Assembly (NCBI RefSeq): GCF_900100955.1
Contig: NZ_FNCC01000010.1
Location: 34,664 to 98,663 of the forward strand
DNA: 64,000 bases
Source of the DNA: Lentzea fradiae
GTDB taxonomy: Bacteria; Actinomycetota; Actinomycetes; Mycobacteriales; Pseudonocardiaceae
Direction: 5' to 3'
Shown here: piece by piece, positions 24,334-33,037 of the stretch
How positions within the stretch are numbered: the first letter of the stretch is position 1
Layout of the letters: the number at the start of each line of letters is the position of its first letter
Made by a program: the position numbers and the translations under genes
Notes under the pieces: model-generated
Told to the model about the DNA's origin: nothing
What the model saw: only the letters and a program-made list of their open reading frames with translations
Databases searched by the model: none

Positions 24334-27141
24334 ATGCCCGCGTTAACGTACCGTCATGTGCGGGACACAGCTGGTGAGGTGAGGATCCTCGGTCTTGTCG
24401 AGGTGCGGGGACCGCACGGCCGGGCGGTGCTGACCGGCACCCGGCAGCGCAGCATCGTCGCCGTGCTCGCCCTCCGGGCGGGCACACCGGTTTCGGTCGA
24501 TCGCCTCGTCGACGTGCTGTGGGGCGAGAACCCGCCGCGCACGGCGGTGCGCTCCCTGCACAGCCACGTCGCGCGGGTGCGCCAGGCGCTCGCGAACTGC
24601 GGGCTGCCCGGCGCGCTGCGCACCGAACCCGGCGGGTACCGGCTCGACGCGGCCGTCGACGCGCAGACGTTCGACCGGACCCGGGACCTCGGACTGTGGC
24701 GCGGCGAGCCGCTGACCGGCACGGAACTGTTCGGGTGGGGCCTCGCGGAGGTCGACCGGCTGCGCGAGCAGCACGTCGCCGCGCTGGAGGCGTTCTGGGG
24801 CGAGCGGCTCGACCGGCCGGACGCCGTCGAGGAGCTGGAGCGGCTGGTGGCGGCCCACCCGGCCAGGGAACGTCTGGTCGGCCTGCTGATGAAGGCTCTG
24901 CACCTCGGCGGTCGGCACGCCGAGGCGCTGGCGGTGTTCCGCAGGCTGCGGAGCAGGCTCGCCGACGAGCTCGGGACCGACCCCGGCCCCGACCTCGTCG
25001 CCCTGCACACCGCCATCCTGCGCCGCGACCCCTCCCTCTACAGCGCACGACCCGCGCAGCTCCCCGCCCGCGCCGGGCACTTCACCGGCCGCGCCGCCGA
25101 GTTCGCCGCCCTCGCTGACCTCCCGCCGATCGTCGTCGTCTCCGGCATCGCCGGGGTCGGCAAGACGACGTTCGCCGTCGAACTGGCCCGCCGCGTCGCG
25201 GACCGCTTCCCGGACGGGCAGGTGTTCCTCGACCTGCAGCGCCTCACCCCCGAGCAGGCGTTGACGGAGGTCCTGCACAGCCTCGGCGTCCCAGCGGACC
25301 GGGTGCCCGCGGACGCCGCCGCGCTGTACCGGACACTGCTGCACGGCAAGCGGATGCTGATCCTGCTCGACGACGTGCGCCGAGCGCGGGACGTGCTGCC
25401 GCTCGTGCCCGGTGACCAGGGCAACCTGCTGCTCGTCACGAGCCGCGACACGCTGTCGGCGCTCGGCACACGCCACGCCGTGCACACCGTGGGGCTCGGT
25501 CTGCTGTCCGAGTCCGAGTCACGCGACCTGCTGGCGGGCATCCTCGGCGAGGACCGCGTGCGGGCGGAGCCGGGCGCGGCGGCCGAGCTCGTCGTCCGCT
25601 GCGGGCGGCTGCCCCTGGCGCTGCGCATCGCCGCCGCCCGGCTCACGGTGCGGCCCGGCAGGCGGATCGCCGACCTGGTGCGCGAGCTGACCCGCAACGA
25701 CCCGCTCGACGTGCTGTCGGTGGACGGCGACGACCGCACGATCCGCACCGTGTTCGCGAGCGCGCACCGCACGCTGAGCCCGCAGGCGGCCCGGCTCTTC
25801 CGGGTCCTGGGCGAGCACCCCGGCGCGAGCTTTCCCGCCGACTTCGCCGACGCGCTCGGACCGGGCCTCGACGAACTCGTCGCGTCACACCTGGTCGAGG
25901 AGGTGGGCGGCGGCCGGTACGGCCTGCACGACCTGATCCGGTTGTTCGCCCGGCAGAGCGGCGACATCGGCGACGGCGTGCGGCGGCTGCTCGACCGGTA
26001 CCTCACCGTCGCGCACGCGGCGGGACAGGTGCTCAACCCGCGCCACGACCTCGTCACGCGACAGGGCTCCGACGACCTCCCGTTCGGCGCGGACCGGGCG
26101 GAGGTGCTCACCTACCTCGACACCGAACGCGACAACTTCCTGCGCGTGATCCTGCTCGCCGCCCGCGCGGGGCAGCACCGGGAGACGTGGCAGCTCGCCT
26201 ACCTGCTGACGGGCTACTTCGAGGCGCGCGGCAACTGGGCGGCGCGCGTCGAGCAGTGCGAGCTCGCCGTCCAGGCCGCCCGCGCGCTCGGCGACCGGCG
26301 GGCGGAGGCGGAGATGCTGCGCGGCCAGGGCATCGCGCTCCAGATGACATCCCGCATCCCCGAGGCGATGGTCGTGCAACGTCAGGCGCTCGCCCTGGTG
26401 CGCGCGGCGGGCGACCCGCGCGGGGAGGCGCGGCTGCACAACAACATCGGCAACGCGCACTCCGAGCTGCGGGAGTTCCACCTGGCCCTGGAGTCCTACC
26501 GCGCGGCGACAGACGTCCACACCGCCGCGGGCGACGAGGTCGGCGCGGCGCTCGCCCGCCGCAACCTCGGCTACACCTACGTCCGGATGGGCCGCCCGGA
26601 ACTCGCGACCGAACCACTGTCCGCGGCGCTCGCGACCTTCCGGGCCCGGCGCAACCAGCGGCTGGAGGCGGCGACGCTCATGACACTCGGCAACGCGTCG
26701 CGGCGGCTCGGCGACCTCGGACCGGCGCTGCGCGACTTCGGGGACGCCCTGCGGATCAGCCGGGAGATCGCCGACCACCGCTTCGAGGCGGACGCCCTGA
26801 CCGGCCTCGGTCTCACCCAGCTCGCGCTCGGCGACCCGGCCGCGGCGAGGGACGGCCTCACCGCCGCGCTCGAGGTGTGCGAGGCGCTCGGTGACGTGCA
26901 CCGGCAGGCGGTGATCCTGCTGCACCTGGCGGAGGCGGCGCTGACGCTTGGCGACCTGACCGGCACCCGCGCCCGCCTGGAGGCAGCGCTCGCGGCCAGG
27001 ACCCAGGCACCCGACGAGTTCGAGCTGGCGGGGGTCCACCGCACGCTGGCCGACCTGGAAGGCCGGTGCGGGCGGTGGACCGCGGCGGCCCGCCACCTGG
27101 CTCAGGCGATCACGCTCTTCCTCTCGTGCCGCCGATCGTGA
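24334..27141 (+). CDS. AfsR/SARP-type regulator with shortened BTAD, ATPase and TPR domains
   Basis: Up to 935 residues. The winged helix is about 16-105 (VRILGLVEVRG...GGYRLDA). A BTAD follows, but between DAQTFDR and LWRGEP only about 5 residues separate parts that are normally some 25 apart, so its first helix is missing. The P-loop GIAGVGKTT is at 271-279, Walker B MLILLDDVRRA and GxP-type LPLALRIAAARL follow, and TPR repeats fill about 650-930 (HNNIGNAHSELREFHLALESY and copies). The start is uncertain: ATG 24334, GTG 24358 or GTG 24379 are all in frame and none has a clear ribosome-binding site; homologues begin near VRILG. If ATG 24334 is used, codon 4 is a rare TTA. The 3' end overlaps the convergent gene by 32 bases. 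Confidence 0.85.
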   Translation: MPALTYRHVRDTAGEVRILGLVEVRGPHGRAVLTGTRQRSIVAVLALRAGTPVSVDRLVDVLWGENPPRTAVRSLHSHVARVRQALANCGLPGALRTEPGGYRLDAAVDAQTFDRTRDLGLWRGEPLTGTELFGWGLAEVDRLREQHVAALEAFWGERLDRPDAVEELERLVAAHPARERLVGLLMKALHLGGRHAEALAVFRRLRSRLADELGTDPGPDLVALHTAILRRDPSLYSARPAQLPARAGHFTGRAAEFAALADLPPIVVVSGIAGVGKTTFAVELARRVADRFPDGQVFLDLQRLTPEQALTEVLHSLGVPADRVPADAAALYRTLLHGKRMLILLDDVRRARDVLPLVPGDQGNLLLVTSRDTLSALGTRHAVHTVGLGLLSESESRDLLAGILGEDRVRAEPGAAAELVVRCGRLPLALRIAAARLTVRPGRRIADLVRELTRNDPLDVLSVDGDDRTIRTVFASAHRTLSPQAARLFRVLGEHPGASFPADFADALGPGLDELVASHLVEEVGGGRYGLHDLIRLFARQSGDIGDGVRRLLDRYLTVAHAAGQVLNPRHDLVTRQGSDDLPFGADRAEVLTYLDTERDNFLRVILLAARAGQHRETWQLAYLLTGYFEARGNWAARVEQCELAVQAARALGDRRAEAEMLRGQGIALQMTSRIPEAMVVQRQALALVRAAGDPRGEARLHNNIGNAHSELREFHLALESYRAATDVHTAAGDEVGAALARRNLGYTYVRMGRPELATEPLSAALATFRARRNQRLEAATLMTLGNASRRLGDLGPALRDFGDALRISREIADHRFEADALTGLGLTQLALGDPAAARDGLTAALEVCEALGDVHRQAVILLHLAEAALTLGDLTGTRARLEAALAARTQAPDEFELAGVHRTLADLEGRCGRWTAAARHLAQAITLFLSCRRS

Positions 27142-27529
27142 ACACCGCGATCCGCTTGCCCACCACGCCGTTCCTCACCGAGGTGATCTCCAGGGTGAAC
27201 CTCTTCTGCTCCCCGGTCACTCGCAGGACCCGGTAGGGCACACCAGCCTCCCCCGTGCCCGCCCTGATCGTCACCGCCGCGCGGGGCTCGGCCAGGTAGT
27301 CCTGGCCCAGCTTCGCGGTGCCGTCCACGAACCGGTAGGTCACCTCGACGTTCTCGTCCGCCTCGCCGTCGCGTGCCCGCAGCGTGGCGGTGTAGGAGTC
27401 CGCCTTCTCGTGCACCGGCCCGTCGTGCGCGTCCACGACGTCCGGGCAGTCGGGCGGCTCGCATTCCGTCCCGGCGTAGGCCGGCGCGACTCCGAGCACG
27501 AGCAGCAACAACACCATGATGGTCTTCAT
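27110..27529 (-). CDS. Small secreted Calx-beta-like protein
   Basis: A 139-residue exported protein. The signal peptide is about 1-19 (KTIMVLLLLVLGVAPAYA). Two cysteines follow (CEPPDC). The remaining 100 residues follow the Calx-beta pattern: VEVTYRFVDGTAKLGQDYL, then a strand with VTIRAGTGEAGVPYRV and RFTLEITSVRNGVVGKRIAVFTI. Such domains are structural beta-sandwiches, sometimes binding calcium. The ATG at 27529 has AAGGG about 7 bases upstream. The last 32 bases overlap the end of the AfsR-type gene on the other strand. No partner is apparent, though the next gene upstream also encodes a secreted beta-rich protein. Confidence 0.7.
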   Translation of the reverse strand: MKTIMVLLLLVLGVAPAYAGTECEPPDCPDVVDAHDGPVHEKADSYTATLRARDGEADENVEVTYRFVDGTAKLGQDYLAEPRAAVTIRAGTGEAGVPYRVLRVTGEQKRFTLEITSVRNGVVGKRIAVFTIGGTRGRA

Positions 27530-27605
27530 CGACAACCCTTTCGGTGGGTCCGTCCTCACTCAGCGGAGACGGACCCACCGGGGGTTGATACCGAATAGCC
27601 GGAAA

Positions 27606-28547
27606 TCAGTACTTCTGGTTGATCAGGTACTGGGCACCGCCGAGCTCCTGACCCCTGGCGTCGAGCTGGCGCACGTGCAGCTCGGCCGGGCCCACCTCCT
27701 GCCGCGTGGAGAAGGTCAGCGCTACCTCGATGCGCTCCTCGCCCTTGAGCGGCACCCCGTCGAAGCGCGCCCTGGTGTCGACGACCTGGAACTGCGTCTC
27801 GCCCACCTGCTGCACACCGGCCGCACGCCCGCCGCCGGCCTTCCAGCGGTCCAGCAGCTCCCGGCCGAGGTCGAGGACGACAGTGCCGCCGAACGGCACG
27901 GGCTGCTCGACGAGCAGCGTCTGAATCGCCTCACCGCGCTCGGGGTTGCCGATCGTGTAGGGCACGCGGACGGGCTGGTTCGGCGTGACCCGCACCGAGT
28001 CGACGTTGCGCCACACGATGTTGTTGTTGTTCTGGGCGTTCGCCTGGGTGTTGCTGCCCTCGGCGAACGTCATCGGGTCCGCGCTGGACACCCAGCGGGC
28101 GAGCAGGCAGAAGTGCGCGGGTCCCGGCACGTTCCAGCCCGGCCACGTGATCATGACCGTGGTGCCGCTCACCGGCACCGTCGCGCCGGCCGATCCGATG
28201 TGGGTCCAGCCGCTCGGCCACGGCGTGCCGCCGCCGAGGTTGCTGCGGTACAGGTGCAGGGTGCCGTCGACGTTGCCGATGCCGCCCGGCTTCCGCTTGA
28301 TGTCCACGAAGACGTAGTTGTTCACGCCGACGATGGGGTTCTGCGACACCGCGCACAGCACCGGCGTCGAGCACACCTTGATGTCCGGGCTCTGGTAGAT
28401 GCTGCCCGAGCTGGGCTCGTTGCCAACGTCGCTCAGGTTGTCGCGCATGTAGGCGTCGCGCTGGTAGGGCGTGGCGTTCACGGCGGGCGCGATCAGCGCC
28501 GCCGCTGCCAGCAACGCCGCCAGGGCTGTCGCCAGTCTGGCTCTCAT
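27606..28547 (-). CDS. Secreted protein of unknown function
   Basis: A 313-residue exported protein. The signal peptide is about 1-29 (RARLATALAALLAAAALIAP, then AVNA). The mature protein begins TPYQRDAYMRDNLSDVG and has YQSPDIKV, then beta-rich segments with aromatic and glycine turns (TVMITWPGWNVPG, HFCLLARWVSS) and ends QYLINQKY. Two cysteine pairs (CSTPVLC, and one later) may form disulfides. I do not recognise a catalytic family; the layout suggests one or two Ig-like sandwiches. The ATG at 28547 has GGGAG about 7 bases upstream. It probably shares a promoter region with the Calx-beta-like gene 76 bases downstream. Confidence 0.7.
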   Translation of the reverse strand: MRARLATALAALLAAAALIAPAVNATPYQRDAYMRDNLSDVGNEPSSGSIYQSPDIKVCSTPVLCAVSQNPIVGVNNYVFVDIKRKPGGIGNVDGTLHLYRSNLGGGTPWPSGWTHIGSAGATVPVSGTTVMITWPGWNVPGPAHFCLLARWVSSADPMTFAEGSNTQANAQNNNNIVWRNVDSVRVTPNQPVRVPYTIGNPERGEAIQTLLVEQPVPFGGTVVLDLGRELLDRWKAGGGRAAGVQQVGETQFQVVDTRARFDGVPLKGEERIEVALTFSTRQEVGPAELHVRQLDARGQELGGAQYLINQKY

Positions 28548-29074
28548 CCAGGTCTCCCTCGTAGGTGGTGGTTTGCTGAACGAAGAAGTACCGGTCTGCT
28601 GTTGTGGCGACGTTGTCGTGCGGTTGTCGGCATCGCGCCACGCGGAGGTTCGCGGTCGTCGCAGGCGTATCAAAGTCACGACGTTCGCGCTGCTCGCGTT
28701 CGTCCTGCCGGCCGAGGTCCGCGCCGAGCCGAGCGTGCACGTCATGGGCCGCCGGATCAGCGCAGAGGTGCAGCGCCAGGCCGTCACCGTCGCGCTGCTG
28801 GGCGTCGGCGTGGTGATGTTCGTGGGATCACCCCGGCGTTGCGCGAACACAGGCGGCGTTAGGACTCCCGAACTGCCGGATCGCGGATGTTACGGAGGTC
28901 GACGCCACGAGAGCGCGTCGCCGAGTGGGCTGAACGAGGGTTGGCACGGCGCGAGCTCATCGGCGTTGCCCTGTGCGAGCTGGTCGACGCGGTGCCGTTC
29001 ACCGACTTCGCTCGCCGGCGTCTCGAGCAGTTCCTGCGGCACTGACGAGTCCACAGTGGTCTTGCGGCCGCACC
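28548..29074. other. Mostly non-coding region
   Basis: These 527 bases lie between the secreted-protein gene (minus) and the erythromycin-esterase-type gene (minus, ending at 29075). The part from 28548 to 28886 shows no convincing frame, RNA gene or long inverted repeat. The only candidate gene is the 52-codon frame at 28887-29045, listed separately. Confidence 0.45.
28887..29045 (+). CDS. Possible small protein, 52 residues
   Basis: An ATG-started frame encodes a compact, amphipathic helical sequence (RERVAEWAERGLARREL, then IGVALCELVDAVPFTDFARR) that ends in LEQFLRH. The G+C bias at third positions is high, as in neighbouring genes, which favours coding. Against it: the second codon is TTA, no good ribosome-binding site is visible, and I recognise no family. 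It could be a fragment of a larger lost gene. The stop lies 30 bases from the convergent esterase-type stop. Confidence 0.35.
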   Translation: MLRRSTPRERVAEWAERGLARRELIGVALCELVDAVPFTDFARRRLEQFLRH

Positions 29075-30364
29075 TCAGGCGCCGCTGGGGAAGGTCTCCG
29101 GCTCCAGGGTGTCGATCTGCCGGATCTGCAGCGGGTGCAGCGCACGGGTCTCGTCGAACCAGAGGAAGGCGTCGTAGCGGCCGCCGAGCCTGGTGGGCAG
29201 GTAGTTGCGCACGCGGTCTTGGCCGGGGTCGTAGACGACGCCGATGGCGCGATGGGGGAGCTCGGTGGTGAGCAGGCCGGGGAGGTCATCGCGGGGGAAG
29301 ACCATCAGGGCCAGTTCGGGGGCGCTGACGTGCAGCACGTGTTCGAGCGATCCGGGCCGAGCGGCCGGAACGGGCATCTCGCGCAGCGGGGCGCCCCACG
29401 AGCTTCCTGCGATGACCGTGCCGTGGTGGCCGCCGAAGCCGATCAGCACGACCTGGTCGCCACCGTGGCGCTCGCGGGCGAGCTGGCCGATGTTCACGTT
29501 GCCGGACATCGCCATGTGCGTGGCGCGGGCGTCACCGACGTGTGTGTTGTGCGCCCACACCACGGCTTTCGAACCTGCGCCGTAGTGCAGCAGGAGCCGG
29601 TGCAGAGTCTCGTCCATGTGCTGCTCGCGGATGTTCCAGGAGCTCGGTCCACCGGCCGTCATCGCCCGGTAGTAGTGCTCGGCCCCGGCCACGACCTCGG
29701 CGTTCTGCCACGCCCCGAACGAGCCGGTGCCCTCGGTCGCGGCGCGTTCCCGCAGGCGCACCAACAGGTCTACCACTTCGTCCTCGCAACTGGCAGGGAG
29801 CAGGCGGGTCGCCCTCGCGTAGTCCCGGGCGCTCTCGCCGTAGGGTTCGAAGCAGCGGTACGCCGCCAGAGCCGCGGGCACCTCGGCGGGGTCGTGCTCA
29901 CGGACGTGCACCATGATCTCGCGCAAGGACTCCCACAGCGAGTACACGTCCAGCCCGTGGAAACCCACCCGCCCGGCATAGTCCTCCGTGGCGTTGCGGG
30001 CGCGCAGCCAGCGGGTGAAGCCGGCGACCTCCTCGTTGGCCCACATCCACGTCGGCCACCGGTCGTAAGCCAGCAGTGCCGCGCGCGGGTCCTCGGGTGC
30101 ACCGGGGGAACAGCGCACCGAGCGGTCGACCCGGTCGCAGTCCGGCCAGTCGCCTTCCACCGCGACGAAGGAGAAACCCTTCTCGGTGATCAGCCGCTGG
30201 GTGAGAGCGGCGCGCCACCGGTAGAACTCGTGCGTGCCGTGGCTGGCCTCGCCGATCATGACCACCCGCGCGTCACCGACGCGGTCCAGCAGCACGTCGA
30301 AGTCACCGGGATCGGTCAGCGGCGAGCAAAGCGCCGCGACCTCGTCACCGAAGCGGTGGCTCAC
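29075..30364 (-). CDS. Erythromycin-esterase-type hydrolase
   Basis: A 429-residue protein of the erythromycin esterase (EreA/EreB-like) superfamily. Hallmarks are GEASHGTHEFYRWR with the catalytic histidine and glutamate, VAVEGDWPDCDRVDR, VWAHNTHVGDA and VLIGFGGHHGTVIAG. EreA/B open the macrolactone ring by hydrolysis; most genomic members have other or unknown substrates. Two GTG starts are possible. GTG 30364 overlaps the stop of the small membrane protein gene (GTGA) and is preferred; GTG 30379 lies inside that gene. The C-terminal part (LHPLQIRQIDTLEPETFPSGA, here TLEPETFPSGA at the end) is as usual. Macrolide resistance is possible but unproven. Confidence 0.85.
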   Translation of the reverse strand: MSHRFGDEVAALCSPLTDPGDFDVLLDRVGDARVVMIGEASHGTHEFYRWRAALTQRLITEKGFSFVAVEGDWPDCDRVDRSVRCSPGAPEDPRAALLAYDRWPTWMWANEEVAGFTRWLRARNATEDYAGRVGFHGLDVYSLWESLREIMVHVREHDPAEVPAALAAYRCFEPYGESARDYARATRLLPASCEDEVVDLLVRLRERAATEGTGSFGAWQNAEVVAGAEHYYRAMTAGGPSSWNIREQHMDETLHRLLLHYGAGSKAVVWAHNTHVGDARATHMAMSGNVNIGQLARERHGGDQVVLIGFGGHHGTVIAGSSWGAPLREMPVPAARPGSLEHVLHVSAPELALMVFPRDDLPGLLTTELPHRAIGVVYDPGQDRVRNYLPTRLGGRYDAFLWFDETRALHPLQIRQIDTLEPETFPSGA

Positions 30365-30501
30365 CGGTTGCGCAGCCACCGCAGCAGGAGCAGCAGCGAG
30401 ACGATTCCACCGACCGCTACGAGTCCTGACCGCGCCGAGACCACGCGAACCGCGTCGCTCTGCGCTTGGAGCGCGTGTTCGTCACGCCGGTGACTGCTCA
30501 T
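30361..30501 (-). CDS. Small single-pass membrane protein (46 residues)
   Basis: An ATG-started frame with GGAGG 6 bases upstream encodes a charged N-terminus (MSSHRRDEHALQAQSD), a hydrophobic segment (LVAVGGIVSLLLLL) and a basic tail (RWLRNR). This is the profile of a small single-pass membrane protein. Its stop overlaps the preferred start of the erythromycin-esterase-type gene by four bases, so the two are translationally coupled. Function is unknown; it might anchor or regulate the hydrolase. The combination of ribosome-binding site, coupling and membrane profile supports it as a real gene despite its size. Confidence 0.6.
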   Translation of the reverse strand: MSSHRRDEHALQAQSDAVRVVSARSGLVAVGGIVSLLLLLRWLRNR

Positions 30502-30636
30502 CGTGGACCTCCGTCGGCGGCTCGGCTCGAGCACGCCCGTATACCCGTTTCGACGACCGGCAAACGTCCGGTCGGAGGTGACGGTGGTAGGTGGGCAGTC
30601 CAGGCTCGGGCCGTCCGTTCCGCCGCGAACTCGGGA

Positions 30637-31221
30637 TCAGCGCAGGAAGTGGTCGAGGGTGAGCGGCAGGTCCCGCACGCGGATGCCGGTGGCGTGGTGG
30701 GCGGCGTTGGCGATGGCGGCGGCGGTCCCGACGATGCCGATCTCACCGACGCCCTTGGTGCCCATGGGGTTGGTGTGCGGGTCGTGCTCGTCGATCCAGT
30801 GCGCCTCGACGTGGGGCATGTCGCGGTTGGTGGCGATGTGGTACTCGGCGAGGTCGTGGTTCATCACGTGGCCGAAGCGTTCGTCGAGCAGGCTGTGCTC
30901 GTGCAGAGCCATGGACAGGCCCATGGTCATGCCGCCGATGAGCTGGGAGCGGGCCAGGCGGGGGTTGACGACCCGGCCGACGGCGAACACGCCGAGCAGC
31001 CGGGACACCCGCACCTCGCCGGTGTCGGCGTCGACGCGGACTTCGGCGAACTGGGCGCCGAAGGCGTGCATGGCGTAGTCGTCCTGTTCGGACTCTTCAG
31101 GCATGGATGCGCCGGCTTCGTCGCCTTCCGCGGGGTGGTCGCCGTACTTCTCGCGGAACGCCCGTGCGGCGGCCACCACCGTGGACCCCCACGAGGTGAT
31201 GCCGGACGAGCCACCGGCCAC
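30637..31221 (-). pseudogene. C-terminal fragment of a molybdenum hydroxylase (xanthine-dehydrogenase/YagR type)
   Basis: A 194-residue frame matches only the end of the large molybdopterin subunit of xanthine-dehydrogenase-type enzymes. It contains QFAEVRVDADTGEVRVSRLL, VGRVVNPRLARSQLIGGMTM and GTKGVGEIGIVGTAAAIANA, with the catalytic glutamate in GVGEIG. Intact subunits have more than 700 residues; the first two thirds, with most of the molybdopterin-binding sites, are missing. The frame opens at AGGSSGITSWGS, itself an internal family motif, and the small FAD and 2Fe-2S subunit genes are absent. It is a degraded remnant next to the indole-prenyl genes. Confidence 0.8.
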
Positions 31222-31894
31222 CGATGCCGCATCTTCTTCCGTCTACATGAGACAGACAGAGGTTCTTCCAGTGGTCGCTTGACTTCTTGTGTCGCAGGAA
31301 GCGTTCGTAGTCCTGTCGACGCCTGCAGCGGCCCTGCCACCATGGCGCCTACAACACGCATACCGTGAGGCGCGTCGGCGACCGGGTGATCAGCCCGACT
31401 CCACCCGACCAGCCGGTCACCAGGCTGGAACCGGAGCCGCAGGCGCTGTTCTGCGCTGCTCCCACCCGAGCCGCCGAACGCGGGCGATCGGCGTGAGCCG
31501 GGCAGTGCGGCACTGGTCGGGGCGTCGTTGGTGACGGCGACAGAACCACCGCATTCCCTGGTCGACGCTTCACCGGTCTTGCCGCCCGAAACCACCTGGA
31601 GCAGCCGGTGACCCGTGTAGTCGCCGTTCCTCGGCCGCTACCGGAGCTTCGTCACCGACCGCCCCGGTGCAGGGGCGTGATCGTCACGGGCCACTGCCGG
31701 GGCTTTGCGATCATCCGGGGCCTGTGCCCGACACCTCGGCAGCCGACGGCTTTCCGTTCGGCCTCGGGCGTCGGGAAAACGCACCGGCGTTCGGCAACTC
31801 GATCAGGGGACGTGTGTCCCCCGTACGGGCTGTAGCGCTTTCGTGATCACGGAATGTCGTGGTTACTGGAGTTGCCATATGACTCTGGGGGTCA
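31222..31894. other. Non-coding region upstream of the prenyltransferase
   Basis: About 670 bases between the molybdenum hydroxylase fragment and the indole prenyltransferase. Frames here are short and lack the third-position bias of real genes. No RNA gene, insertion sequence or long repeat was recognised. Its left part may be decayed remains of the lost molybdenum hydroxylase genes; the last 80 bases, less G+C-rich, should hold the prenyltransferase promoter. Confidence 0.45.
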
Positions 31895-31906
31895 GGTGAT
31901 TTCACC
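31895..31906 (+). promoter_or_regulatory. Palindrome containing the prenyltransferase ribosome-binding site
   Basis: GGTGATTTCACC is a perfect 12-base palindrome ending directly before the ATG at 31907. Its left arm with the preceding A (AGGTGA) is the only Shine-Dalgarno candidate. A hairpin of 4 base pairs with a 4-base loop could hide it, or a dimeric repressor could bind. The effect is likely weak. Confidence 0.4.
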
Positions 31907-33037
31907 ATGTTCAACACAATCGCGTCTTCTTGTCCCGCCGTCCCGAACCCTCGCTCTGGTTCGCTGGGTCAGCTCGTGCACGACCAGTTCGGTGCACTGG
32001 TCGAGGCGGTGGGGCCTCCGGGCCGGCGCACGGAGTTCGAGCAGCTGCCGAGTACGCTGCTCGGCCCCTCCGCCGCACTCCCGACCGGCGCGGCCGGGGC
32101 GTGGTGCTCGGTCGTGGCCGACGACCACTCGCCCGTCGAGTACTCGATCTCGTTCGAAGCGGGCCGGGCGCCGCAGCTGCGCCTGCTGGCCGAACCGAAC
32201 GGGACACCGCCGGGGGTGCGGGAGAACACGGCGGTCGGCCGACGGGTCCTGTGCGGGCTGGCGGAGCGCTACGGCTTCGACCTGCGGCGGTTCGCCCTGG
32301 TCGAAGACCTGTTCCTCCCCGACCGGCCGCAGGGAGCGTTCGGGCTGTGGTGCGCGGTCGTGCTGACCGGGCACGGCGAGCCGTCGTTCAAAATCTACTT
32401 CGACCTGGGTGCACGGGGTGACGGGCAGGCCCTGGAGCTGGTCCAGGAAGGGCTGATCCGGTTGGGGTTCCGCCGCGCCCGCCGGCTGGTCGGCGACGCG
32501 GTGGCCGACGGCGGCCGGCCGATGTACTTCGCGCTGGATCTCGGGCGGTGGTCCCGGCCGCGGGTGAAGGTCTACTTCGCTCACCACGGCGGCGGCCCTG
32601 AGGACGCTGCGCGGGCGGCGGGCGCGGTTCCCGGGATCATCGGGGGAACTGTCGAGGAGTTCTGCCGCGCCGCCGCCGGGGCGGGCCCGTTCACAGCGCG
32701 CCCTTTGGTCTCGTGCTACTCGCTGGTCGACGTCGAGCGGGAACGGCCCGGCGGGTACACGGTGCACGTCCCGGTCCGGGACTACGTCGAGCACGACGGC
32801 GAGGCGCGAGCCCGCGCGGTGGCGGCGATGCGCCGCCGGGGGCACGACCCGGTGGTGCTGGACCGGGCGTTGGCCGCGGTGACCGGGCGGCGACTGGACG
32901 CCGGAGTGGGGTTGATCTCCTACCTGTCGCAGGTGTCCACACCGCACGCCGAGAGGCTGACCGTGTACCTGTCCGCGGAAGCCAACCGAGTGCGGCCGCC
33001 CCGCCCACGCGTTCCCGACGCGGTGCCGGGCCGGTGA
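31907..33037 (+). CDS. Indole/tryptophan prenyltransferase, DMATS superfamily
   Basis: A 376-residue aromatic prenyltransferase of the DMATS/ABBA fold. Alternating strands carry the diphosphate-binding basic/tyrosine signatures SFKIYFDLG, RPRVKVYFAHH and ERLTVYLSAE, and the substrate-binding glutamate region near the N-terminus is present (STLLGPSAAL...SPVEYSISFE). It would transfer a dimethylallyl group to the indole ring of tryptophan or indole. Bacterial relatives (such as IptA and SCO7467-type enzymes) occur beside tryptophanase genes and make prenylated indole derivatives. The coupled tryptophanase here (GTGA overlap) supports this role. Regiochemistry cannot be read from the sequence. 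No flavin monooxygenase or P450 sits directly next to it, unlike several known clusters. Confidence 0.87.
   Translation: MFNTIASSCPAVPNPRSGSLGQLVHDQFGALVEAVGPPGRRTEFEQLPSTLLGPSAALPTGAAGAWCSVVADDHSPVEYSISFEAGRAPQLRLLAEPNGTPPGVRENTAVGRRVLCGLAERYGFDLRRFALVEDLFLPDRPQGAFGLWCAVVLTGHGEPSFKIYFDLGARGDGQALELVQEGLIRLGFRRARRLVGDAVADGGRPMYFALDLGRWSRPRVKVYFAHHGGGPEDAARAAGAVPGIIGGTVEEFCRAAAGAGPFTARPLVSCYSLVDVERERPGGYTVHVPVRDYVEHDGEARARAVAAMRRRGHDPVVLDRALAAVTGRRLDAGVGLISYLSQVSTPHAERLTVYLSAEANRVRPPRPRVPDAVPGR

Noticed and set aside
31608..31835. Plus-strand frame of 75 codons upstream of the prenyltransferase
   Set aside because: Basic, proline-rich translation without motifs, weak third-position bias and no ribosome-binding site.
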